Below, one piece after another: positions 1 through 5,386 of a stretch of 5,386 nucleotides of DNA. A program made the position numbers and the translations under genes. Each line of letters begins with the position of its first letter. Position 1 is the first letter of the stretch. The DNA comes from Ilumatobacteraceae bacterium. GTDB taxonomy: Bacteria; Actinomycetota; Acidimicrobiia; Acidimicrobiales; Ilumatobacteraceae. The notes beneath the pieces were generated by a model that made no database searches, was not told the origin of the DNA, and worked only from the letters and a program-made list of their open reading frames with translations. Location of the stretch: contig JAEMRY010000018.1 in NCBI GenBank assembly GCA_016463105.1, forward strand, positions 3,205-8,590, in the 5' to 3' direction.

Positions 1-747
1 GTGCAAGGTGACTTAGGGAAAATTTATTTCTCAGGTGGAACTGAAACTGTTTCGGGGCACCTAGCAAAAGCGATGCCTCGGTCGTTACTTTTAATGGCTT
101 ACACGCAGGTCTTTGCTCTTTCTGTTGCGATACCTCTTGGTGTAATTTCGGCTTATCGCGCTGGTCGTCGCACTGATCGAATTATCAGCAATATTTTATT
201 TGTCATGTCTTCAATACCTGGGTTTGCTATCGCATTGATTCTGATTATTGTCGTCGGGGTAAAATTAGCCTGGCTACCAACTCTTGGTTATGCAACTTAT
301 TCTGAGGGTATTTGGGAGCATTTCAAACACATGCTGATGCCAGTGTTGAGTTTAAGTTTCGGATTAATTGCTCAATACACGCGATTGTTGCGTGCCGACA
401 TGATCGCTTCACTTCGTGAAGACTATGTGACGATGGCGATGTCAAAAGGTTTAAGTGACCGAAGAATTCTATGGAAACATGTATTTCGGCCATCAAGTAT
501 CACTCTGTTCACTTCTGCCGCATTAAGCATGGGTGGTCTAATTGGTGGGGCAATTGTTGTTGAAAGCATCTTTGCGACTTATGGTGTCGGCTTTGAGATT
601 TTCGTGGCGATTGCTGGTCGACAATATATTGCGTTACAGTCATGCGTTGCGGTGATCTCTTTATTTTATGTTTTCTTTAACTTGGTTGTTGATATTGGCT
701 CAGGTTTTGTAGATCCTCGCACTCGTGACCGGAGAGCAAATGTTTAA
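1..747 (+). CDS. dppB: DppB-type ABC permease, 5'-truncated by window edge
   Basis: Membrane subunit of a dipeptide/oligopeptide-type ABC importer; it forms half of the translocation channel with the next gene's product. The visible 248 residues open with a GDLG stretch (3-6). In this family that lies roughly 85 residues into a 310 to 335-residue protein, so the GTG at base 1 is very probably an internal valine codon and the first membrane segment is missing. Hydrophobic segments lie near residues 29-51, 63-87, 108-128, 167-188 and 214-234. The cytoplasmic EAA loop that docks on the ATPases runs about 140-164 (A146, G150, H160, P164). The family's ESIF...G-G stretch is at 188-197, and the protein ends with the typical DPRTR at 238-242. 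Its stop overlaps the start of dppC by 8 nt, suggesting translational coupling. Family assignment is firm; Dpp versus Opp naming, and the substrate, are not. Confidence 0.93.
   Translation: MQGDLGKIYFSGGTETVSGHLAKAMPRSLLLMAYTQVFALSVAIPLGVISAYRAGRRTDRIISNILFVMSSIPGFAIALILIIVVGVKLAWLPTLGYATYSEGIWEHFKHMLMPVLSLSFGLIAQYTRLLRADMIASLREDYVTMAMSKGLSDRRILWKHVFRPSSITLFTSAALSMGGLIGGAIVVESIFATYGVGFEIFVAIAGRQYIALQSCVAVISLFYVFFNLVVDIGSGFVDPRTRDRRANV
731..736 (+). promoter_or_regulatory. Ribosome binding site for dppC
   Basis: GGAGAG lies just ahead of the ATG at 740, inside the 3' end of dppB. It decides the start: the same frame is open upstream with a GTG at 725, but that GTG has no comparable purine-rich site, and the ATG does. 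Confidence 0.75.
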
Positions 748-1600
748 TATTTCTAAATTCACTAAACCAACTTGGCTTTCTGTTTCGTGGATCGGGCTGA
801 TGCTTTTTCTGGCCGTTTTTGGTTCGCTGTTGCCGTTTAAATCTTGGAAGTTTGTCTATGAGGACGATCTTGGCGTAGTCCCTTTTTCGCCAGGCCATAT
901 TCTCGGCACCGATAATAATGGCTATGACCTGCTGTCGTCACTTATCGCTGGCACTCGCATGTCGGTATTTATTGCGGTAACAGCGGTTAGTTTGGGCGGA
1001 TTAATTGGTAGCGCACTTGGAATTACTGCAGCGTTTGTGCGAGGAAAGGTTGACATCGTGATGTCGACCTTGTTTAATGTTGGCCTCGCAGTTCCGAACT
1101 TGGTGCTTGCTTTGGCTCTTGTCTCGGTTTTGGCAACAAATGTTGACATAAATCAATCGGTGCCGACCTGGCGCAGAGTCATGGTTCTGATTATTTCGCT
1201 GACGATTGTGCTGATTCCAATTTTGGGTCGCATTGCGCGAGGAGCGACGCTTTCATGGTCGGGTCGCGATTTTGTAACAGCGGCCCGCAGTATGGGGATG
1301 CGTGATCGCCAAATAATTATGAAGCATATTGTGCCAAATGTTTTGCCAGCCCTGATCGCAGTTGCGTTTCTTGCTATCGGGGTCGTCATTATTGCCGAGG
1401 CGTCCTTGTCGATTCTTGGCGTTGGCATTCCTGATGGTGCAAGTTGGGGTGGCATGATCGCTCGTGGCCGCAATGATCTTGAGTACTCACCGCACGTGCT
1501 TTATGTTCCGGTAATTGTTCTTGCAATCACCGTGATCTCAACGAATCATCTTGGCGATGTAATTCGTTCAAGCCTTGATAGTCGTGAGTCAAAGGTCTGA
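740..1600 (+). CDS. dppC: DppC-type ABC permease
   Basis: Second membrane subunit of the importer, 286 residues, close to the family's usual 280 to 310. An N-terminal membrane segment (about 12-31) precedes the hallmark H-x-LGTD motif (53-58). Further hydrophobic segments lie near 75-99, 112-132, 147-167, 201-224 and 251-268. The EAA loop is about 177-199 (A182, G186, H196, P199) and should contact the DppD/DppF ATPases. The conserved EASLSILGVG block is at 220-229 and SWG at 235-237. The family motif GTDxxGRDxxSR reads GTDNNGYDLLSS here, so two usually basic positions are Y62 and S67. The start at 740 is chosen for its GGAGAG site over GTG 725. The gene overlaps dppB by 8 nt and ends 7 nt before dppD, so it is almost certainly co-transcribed and paired with both. 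Substrate is unknown. Confidence 0.95.
   Translation: MFNISKFTKPTWLSVSWIGLMLFLAVFGSLLPFKSWKFVYEDDLGVVPFSPGHILGTDNNGYDLLSSLIAGTRMSVFIAVTAVSLGGLIGSALGITAAFVRGKVDIVMSTLFNVGLAVPNLVLALALVSVLATNVDINQSVPTWRRVMVLIISLTIVLIPILGRIARGATLSWSGRDFVTAARSMGMRDRQIIMKHIVPNVLPALIAVAFLAIGVVIIAEASLSILGVGIPDGASWGGMIARGRNDLEYSPHVLYVPVIVLAITVISTNHLGDVIRSSLDSRESKV
1046..1078 (+). promoter_or_regulatory. Candidate internal promoter with overlapping dyad (speculative)
   Basis: Inside dppC, TTGACA (1050-1055) is followed after 17 bases by TTTAAT (1073-1078). This is a perfect -35 consensus and a 5/6 match to the -10. The mismatch falls on the second position of the -10, usually the most important A, which weakens the case. 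A 26-nt inverted repeat at 1046-1071 (arms AAGGTTGACATC and GATGTCGACCTT around GT, 11 of 12 pairs exact) covers the -35 and nearly all of the spacer, where an operator could sit. If active it would start transcription about 520 bases upstream of dppD. It also encodes conserved permease sequence, so chance is a real alternative. Confidence 0.2.
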
Positions 1601-1607
1601 AATAAAT

Positions 1608-2585
1608 ATGAACTCGCTACTAAGTATCAAAGATCTCAATGTAAGTTTCGATACACCACGCGGAATGCTTGAGGCCGTACGCAATGTCGATATCGAGATT
1701 GCAGCCGGAATGAGCGTCGGCATTGTTGGCGAATCTGGCTCAGGCAAAACAGTTCTGTCGCGAGCAGCAATGGGACTATTGCAAGGTAGCAATGTGCACC
1801 GAACTGGCACAGTGGTTTTCGATGGTCATGAATTGACCGCGATGACTCGCCCAGATGTGCGCAGTCATTTTGGCACTGGCATGGCGATGATCTTTCAAGA
1901 CCCAATGACGGCGCTAAACCCGGTTCGTCGTATTGGCGCACAAATTTCAGAGAGTTTGATCTTTCGGCTTGGAATGAGTAAGAAAGATGCGTTGAAACGC
2001 AGTTTTGAACTACTTCAACTCGTTCGAATACCAGATGCCAAATCGGTGTTGCGTAAGTTTCCGTACCAACTTTCGGGCGGCATGCGCCAGCGTGTGATGA
2101 TTGCAATCGCAATTTCATGTAATCCAAAACTTTTATTTGCCGATGAACCGACAACTGCACTTGATGTGACAGTGCAAGCACAGATCTTGCAGTTGTTGCG
2201 TGAACTGCGCGAAGATCTGGGGATGGCAATGATTTTGGTGACCCACGACTTGGGTGTCGTGGCAGGCAATACAGATTATGTTGCGGTGATGTATGCAGGT
2301 CAAGTCGTTGAATTTGCACCAACTACGAAATTGTTTGCTGATATGCGCATGCCCTATACCGAAGCACTGCTTGAATCAATTCCTAAAATTGACCACCCTG
2401 TGGGTAAAAGGCTTTTGGCGATCGCTGGTCGACTGCCCGACCCAACTGATCGTGGCTCTGGTTGTTCATTTGCTCCGCGTTGCAAGTACTTTCAGAACAA
2501 GTGCCTTGAAGAGAGTCCAACCTTGAAAACAGACCCAGATGGCCATTTGTACCGTTGTTTCTTTCCGATTGGAGAAGCGCTTTAA
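1608..2585 (+). CDS. dppD: DppD-type ABC transporter ATP-binding protein
   Basis: Cytoplasmic ATPase that powers the importer with DppF, 325 residues. Motifs in order: Walker A GESGSGKT (41-48), Q-loop Q97 in IFQDP, signature LSGGMRQR (155-162), Walker B LLFADEP (175-181) with catalytic E180, D-loop ALD (184-186) and H-loop H213. All key residues for ATP hydrolysis are present. The C-terminal oligopeptide-transporter domain has GRLPDP (274-279) and four cysteines, C286, C292, C299 and C317 (spacing C-x5-C-x6-C-x17-C). In some family members such cysteines hold a [4Fe-4S] cluster. The frame is open upstream (TTG 1575, GTG 1584), but the ATG at 1608 gives the normal family N-terminus. Its ribosome site is weak (AAAGG at 1591-1595, 12 nt away), so coupling to dppC termination 7 nt upstream may matter. 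It overlaps dppF by one base. Confidence 0.96.
   Translation: MNSLLSIKDLNVSFDTPRGMLEAVRNVDIEIAAGMSVGIVGESGSGKTVLSRAAMGLLQGSNVHRTGTVVFDGHELTAMTRPDVRSHFGTGMAMIFQDPMTALNPVRRIGAQISESLIFRLGMSKKDALKRSFELLQLVRIPDAKSVLRKFPYQLSGGMRQRVMIAIAISCNPKLLFADEPTTALDVTVQAQILQLLRELREDLGMAMILVTHDLGVVAGNTDYVAVMYAGQVVEFAPTTKLFADMRMPYTEALLESIPKIDHPVGKRLLAIAGRLPDPTDRGSGCSFAPRCKYFQNKCLEESPTLKTDPDGHLYRCFFPIGEAL
1681..1702. repeat. 22-bp inverted repeat inside dppD
   Basis: Two 11-nt arms, GCAATGTCGAT and ATCGAGATTGC, meet with no loop. Ten of 11 pairs match, the exception being G1686 opposite G1697. The core TCGATATCGA is a perfect palindrome. It encodes residues 25-32 of DppD, upstream of Walker A. The symmetry is directly visible; any role as a protein-binding site is not shown. 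Confidence 0.4.
2181..2219 (+). repeat. Bulged stem-loop inside dppD
   Basis: CAGATCTT (2181-2188) pairs with AAGATCTG (2212-2219), and GCAGTT (2189-2194) pairs with AACTGC (2203-2208). That gives 14 base pairs, an 8-nt loop and a 3-nt bulge (GCG, 2209-2211). It lies between the D-loop and H-loop codons. No T-run follows, so it is not a terminator. Partly it reflects the repeated residues this stretch encodes (QILQLLRELRED). Confidence 0.4.
2571..2577 (+). promoter_or_regulatory. Ribosome binding site for dppF
   Basis: GGAGAAG sits 7 nt before the ATG at 2585, within the last codons of dppD. It supports 2585 over the in-frame ATG at 2609, which has only a CAGG 10 nt upstream, and over in-frame codons further upstream within dppD. 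Confidence 0.75.
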
Positions 2586-3574
2586 TGGCTGGGTCAGGTA
2601 TCGCACACATGCGCAATAGCACTGACGTCGTATTGACTGTTCGTGATTTAGTTGTTGAATTTCGTTTGAGCAAAGACCGAGTTGTCAAGGCTGTTTCGGG
2701 TTTGAGTTTTGACGTTATCAAAGGAGAAGTACTCGCAATAGTTGGTGAGTCAGGTTGTGGAAAGACGACACTTGGTAGAGCAATCTTGCAGTTACCACCA
2801 CCAAATTCTGGTGAAGTTATTTTCGAAGGCACAGATTTAACACAGTTGCCAAAAGAGAACCTAAGGTCTGCACGAACTGCAATCCAGATGATTTTTCAAG
2901 ATCCAATATCTTCACTTGACCCTCGAATGACCGTCAAACAACTTATTGATGAGCCACTTGAGATTTGGCAACGCGGTGACGAGCAAGAGCGTTCGGTCAG
3001 AATCAACGAACTTCTTAACAACGTAGGTCTTGATTCAGAGCTTGTTCTTGATCGACATGCGTATGAATTTTCTGGTGGTCAATGCCAGCGAATCAGCATT
3101 GCGCGTGCGTTAGCACTTGACCCGAGAATGTTGATCTGTGACGAACCTGTTTCTGCACTTGACGTGAGCATTCAAGCGCAGATAATCAACTTGCTACAAG
3201 ACATGCACGATCGCTATGGCTTGTCAATAATTTTTATTTCACACGACTTGGCGGTTGTTAAGGCAATAAGTAATCGTGTGATGGTCATGTACCTTGGCAA
3301 GATCTGCGAAGTTGCACCACCAGAGATTCTTTACGCAAAACCCGCGCACCACTACACACGAGCGTTGCTTAACTCGGTGCCCATTCCCGACCCGACGAGA
3401 CAGACAAGAACCGAGTTATTGCAAGGTGAACCACCGTCACCGATGAACCCACCCACTGGTTGTCGTTTCAGAACTCGTTGTGCAGCAGCATCGGTGCTTT
3501 GCACACAGCAAGAGCCACAGTTGCGCGAAGTTTCGCCAGGACAATTTGTGGCTTGCCATCATCCAATAATTTAG
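2585..3574 (+). CDS. dppF: DppF-type ABC transporter ATP-binding protein
   Basis: Second cytoplasmic ATPase of the importer, 329 residues, expected to pair with DppD beneath the DppB/DppC channel. Motifs: Walker A GESGCGKTT (54-62), Q-loop Q105 in IFQDP, signature FSGGQCQR (162-169), Walker B LICDEP (183-188) with catalytic E187, D-loop ALD (191-193) and H-loop H220. The DppF/OppF hallmark SSLDPRMTV is at 109-117. The C-terminal domain has GEPPSP (281-286) and cysteines C293, C299, C306 and C324, with exactly the spacing seen in DppD, consistent with an iron-sulfur site. The residue after SGGQ is cysteine (C167), where arginine or glutamine is commoner. ATG 2585 is chosen for its GGAGAAG site and the TAATG stop-start overlap with dppD; a start at 2609 would remove 8 residues before the conserved domain. 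Confidence 0.95.
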   Translation: MAGSGIAHMRNSTDVVLTVRDLVVEFRLSKDRVVKAVSGLSFDVIKGEVLAIVGESGCGKTTLGRAILQLPPPNSGEVIFEGTDLTQLPKENLRSARTAIQMIFQDPISSLDPRMTVKQLIDEPLEIWQRGDEQERSVRINELLNNVGLDSELVLDRHAYEFSGGQCQRISIARALALDPRMLICDEPVSALDVSIQAQIINLLQDMHDRYGLSIIFISHDLAVVKAISNRVMVMYLGKICEVAPPEILYAKPAHHYTRALLNSVPIPDPTRQTRTELLQGEPPSPMNPPTGCRFRTRCAAASVLCTQQEPQLREVSPGQFVACHHPII

Positions 3575-3599
3575 GATGAAATAAATCAACCCCCTAACT

Positions 3600-3605
3600 A
3601 AAGGA
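3600..3605 (+). promoter_or_regulatory. Ribosome binding site for the solute-binding protein
   Basis: AAAGGA lies 9 nt before the ATG at 3615, in the 40-nt gap after dppF. The gap (3575-3614) is AT-rich and holds no hairpin or T-run, so read-through from dppF is expected. I see no convincing promoter in it. Confidence 0.75.
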
Positions 3606-3614
3606 AAATAATAA

Positions 3615-3719
3615 ATGAAAAAGTTATTCACAGGCGGTCGTCGCAAGTTTGCTGCCGTAATGGCAATCGCACTTGTTGCTTCACTCAGTCAGGTCACAAC
3701 CAGCGGTGCTTCAAGTGCC
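3615..3719 (+). other. Signal peptide of the solute-binding protein
   Basis: A basic n-region with K2, K3, R9, R10 and K11 is followed by a hydrophobic core (about 13-24, AAVMAIALVASL). A small-residue region GASSA ends at A35, a plausible signal peptidase I site with S33 at -3 and A35 at -1. The R9-R10-x-F pattern partly fits a twin-arginine signal, but an ordinary Sec signal is equally possible. The cleavage position is an estimate from residue pattern only. Confidence 0.7.
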
Positions 3720-5339
3720 GACACGCCCAAGCGCGGCGGAAACATAAAAGTTGGTATTTTTGACACGTTCCCAGGTTTCTGTACAGGAGACAATTTGGCG
3801 AACTCAGCATTGATGGGCGCTCGCTCAATTTATGAAACCTGGGTTGAGCAACGTAGTGACGGAAAAATCGTGCCTTACCTGCTCAAGTCTTTTGAAAGTA
3901 GCCCTGACTATAAAACTTGGAATCTTGTCGTTCGTGATGGAATCAAGTTTCATGACGGCTCACCTCTTGATGGCACCGCTCTGTTGATTAACTTGCAAGC
4001 CTTTAGAGGTGCGCTCTACCTGAACGGATTGATCGGTAGGTCTCCGAAGTCGCCATCTTCGGGTACAGGTGCTGGGGCGCTTGCAAATCTCACCGATGTT
4101 ATTCAAACTGGCGCAATGTCGGTAACCGTCAAGCTCTATAACGCAGAAGTGAACTTTCCCGAAACCCTTTTTGGGTCAGGCCGATTTATGGCTCGATCAG
4201 TTGCTCAACTCACAGGTTCTACATGTTCAACAGTTCCAGTCGGTACTGGCGCATTTAAATATGTGTCGCACAAATTGACTGATCTTGTAGTTGCAAAGAA
4301 CGAAAATTATTGGCGCAAAGACGCAAAGGGTGGCGCATTGCCATATCTTGACGGCATCACGTTTACTTACGTTAACGAAGCGGCATCACGCGTTAGTGGC
4401 GTGAAGAGTGGTGCGCTTGCAGCGACAATGTTTTCTTCAAACGGAGAAGCCCTGCAAATTCTTGCGTTACAAAAAGACAAGAAGTTAACTTCAATTATTT
4501 CTCCTCTTGATTACTATCCATCTCTCTGGCTTAACCACAAGATCGCTCCGTTTAACAGTAAAAACGCGCGGCTTGCTTTCTCGCACTCACTTGATCGTGC
4601 GAAGTGGTTGAAGGTACGTCAGAAAGGTTTGGGCGCTGTTCCAGAATCAATTGTTGGACCAAACAACATCATGTTCAACAAGAAGGGCTATGCGGGTTTT
4701 GACCTGAAGAAGGCCAAAGAGTTCACCGCCGCCTACACGAAAGAGACCGGCAAGGCACTCGAATTCAGTATTCCTTACGACAGCACATCGTCCGACTCAG
4801 CTGCAGATGCGCAGCTGTTTAAGGCGATGGTTGAGGCAGCAGGTATGAAAGGCAATCTGTTGTCTATTACAACAGCAGAACTAATTCAAAAAGCCTTCCC
4901 GAATCAGCTACAACTTTTGCCACTTACGTTGATGGAAGGTACAGGCACGTCATTCATAGTCCCGTTTGTTGTCAGCGATACATCGGGTGGCAACCCAACG
5001 CACTTCTTGCGTGGTGCAGCCAAGCTTTCACCAGCTCTTGCCGCACTGCAAATTTACTACGGCATCTTGAACATCTCATCTTTTAAAGATGAAGTGAGTG
5101 AGAATCTGTTGTTTGCAGCGCGCGCCGAGCCGAACAAGGTAAAGGCCAAGAAGCTTTATGCGCAAGCAACTGAACAACTGCAAAATGAAGTTCGCATGAC
5201 AAACATCAATTTCACGCAGTATGCGCTGAGCTATAACAAGCTTGGCGGTGTTGGAGAATTAGGTCTTGCAGCGGGTGGTCCACGCCGCTTGGTTACAAAC
5301 TTCGGTATTGACTGGACAGGTGTTTGGTCGACAAAGTAA
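3615..5339 (+). CDS. ABC transporter solute-binding protein, family 5 (DppA/OppA-like)
   Basis: Extracytoplasmic receptor that delivers ligand to the DppBCDF complex; 574 residues before processing, within the usual 500 to 600. An N-terminal signal peptide (about 1-35) is followed by PKRGG (38-42), a common start of mature family 5 proteins. The family signature SPDYKTW then RDGIKFHDGSPL spans 96-118. PVGTGAF at 208-214 and NYWRKD further on are the usual second-lobe landmarks, and ARLAFSHSLDR at 318-328 matches the family's AI-x-A-x-DR region. There is no lipobox and no cysteine before C56, unusual for a monoderm binding protein. The only two cysteines are C56 and C204, which could form a disulfide. 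The C-terminus has no membrane anchor. The gene follows dppF by 40 nt in the same direction, so it is the likely partner of this permease. Ligand specificity cannot be inferred; peptide is the default, other small solutes are possible. Confidence 0.93.
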   Translation: MKKLFTGGRRKFAAVMAIALVASLSQVTTSGASSADTPKRGGNIKVGIFDTFPGFCTGDNLANSALMGARSIYETWVEQRSDGKIVPYLLKSFESSPDYKTWNLVVRDGIKFHDGSPLDGTALLINLQAFRGALYLNGLIGRSPKSPSSGTGAGALANLTDVIQTGAMSVTVKLYNAEVNFPETLFGSGRFMARSVAQLTGSTCSTVPVGTGAFKYVSHKLTDLVVAKNENYWRKDAKGGALPYLDGITFTYVNEAASRVSGVKSGALAATMFSSNGEALQILALQKDKKLTSIISPLDYYPSLWLNHKIAPFNSKNARLAFSHSLDRAKWLKVRQKGLGAVPESIVGPNNIMFNKKGYAGFDLKKAKEFTAAYTKETGKALEFSIPYDSTSSDSAADAQLFKAMVEAAGMKGNLLSITTAELIQKAFPNQLQLLPLTLMEGTGTSFIVPFVVSDTSGGNPTHFLRGAAKLSPALAALQIYYGILNISSFKDEVSENLLFAARAEPNKVKAKKLYAQATEQLQNEVRMTNINFTQYALSYNKLGGVGELGLAAGGPRRLVTNFGIDWTGVWSTK

Positions 5340-5372
5340 GACGAATTAGTAGTTAATCAATAGAGGGTGGCG

Positions 5373-5386
5373 GTGCATATGCATCG
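5373..5386 (+). CDS. Possible start of a downstream gene (cut by window end)
   Basis: After the binding-protein stop, GAGGG (5363-5367) lies 5 nt before a GTG at 5373 and 11 nt before an in-frame ATG at 5379. No stop follows in the few codons left. The preceding gap (5340-5372) shows no terminator hairpin, so a sixth gene of the same operon is plausible. Only 14 bases are visible, so neither the product nor the true start can be named. Confidence 0.3.

Noticed and set aside
1143..1171. A second TTGACA in dppC at 1143-1148.
   Set aside because: No -10-like hexamer lies 16 to 18 bases downstream; ACCTGG is found at the 17-base spacing.
1636..2322. A 228-codon open frame on the - strand inside dppD.
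   Set aside because: It is fully antisense to a gene with complete ABC ATPase motifs. Its translation shows no domain pattern and is rich in scattered H, S, Q and R, typical of a shadow frame.
2293..2526. A 77-codon + strand frame inside the 3' part of dppD.
   Set aside because: It is in a different frame from dppD, within its cysteine-rich C-terminal domain, and has no identifiable product.
2383..2832. A 149-codon - strand frame across the dppD/dppF junction.
   Set aside because: It lies antisense to two well-supported genes and has no recognisable motif or plausible context.
3553..3582. TTGCCA (3553-3558) and TGAAAT (3577-3582) as a possible promoter for the binding-protein gene.
   Set aside because: Spacing is 18 nt and the -10 matches only 4 of 6 without the key second A. 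The -35 overlaps the end of dppF. Too weak to call.
5076..5092. TCATCTTT and AAAGATGA, an 8-bp inverted repeat around one base.
   Set aside because: It lies within the binding-protein coding region. A one-base loop cannot form as such, and short AT-rich dyads of this kind are common by chance.
1..5386. Possibility that the window is a closed circle.
   Set aside because: The dppB fragment lacks roughly 85 N-terminal codons, and the 47 bases after the last gene cannot supply them, so the ends do not join into a complete gene.

Overview
This window holds most of one ABC importer operon of the dipeptide/oligopeptide (Dpp/Opp, PepT) family. All genes are on the + strand and tightly packed. In order they are: an inner-membrane permease (DppB type, missing its N-terminus at the window edge), a second permease (DppC type), two ATPases (DppD and DppF types), and a 574-residue family 5 extracellular solute-binding protein. 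The last 47 bases carry what may be the start of another + strand gene. No rRNA, tRNA, CRISPR array, insertion sequence, phage gene or origin is visible, and no non-coding stretch exceeds about 50 bases.

Organism: base composition is moderate (about 40 to 58% GC in the lines I counted by eye), with Shine-Dalgarno-led genes. The start of the mature binding protein resembles proteins I associate with aquatic Actinomycetota, perhaps Acidimicrobiia. This is an impression from memory, not a demonstrated placement.

Layout: dppB (1-747) overlaps dppC (740-1600) by 8 nt. dppD (1608-2585) follows after 7 nt. dppF (2585-3574) overlaps dppD by 1 nt (TAATG). The binding-protein gene (3615-5339) follows a 40-nt gap that has its own good ribosome binding site and no terminator. 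The layout points to one transcript with translational coupling among the four membrane/ATPase genes. The binding protein should capture the ligand outside the membrane, the DppB/DppC pair form the channel, and DppD/DppF power it. Both ATPases have complete Walker, signature and H-loop motifs and an identical four-cysteine C-terminal pattern, as expected for an iron-sulfur-bearing C-terminal domain. The ligand cannot be read from sequence; peptides are the default family guess.

I see no convincing new biological system. The items most worth a second look are a 26-nt near-perfect dyad overlapping a promoter-like element inside dppC, a binding protein with no lipobox but an RR-containing signal peptide, and two further inverted repeats inside dppD.
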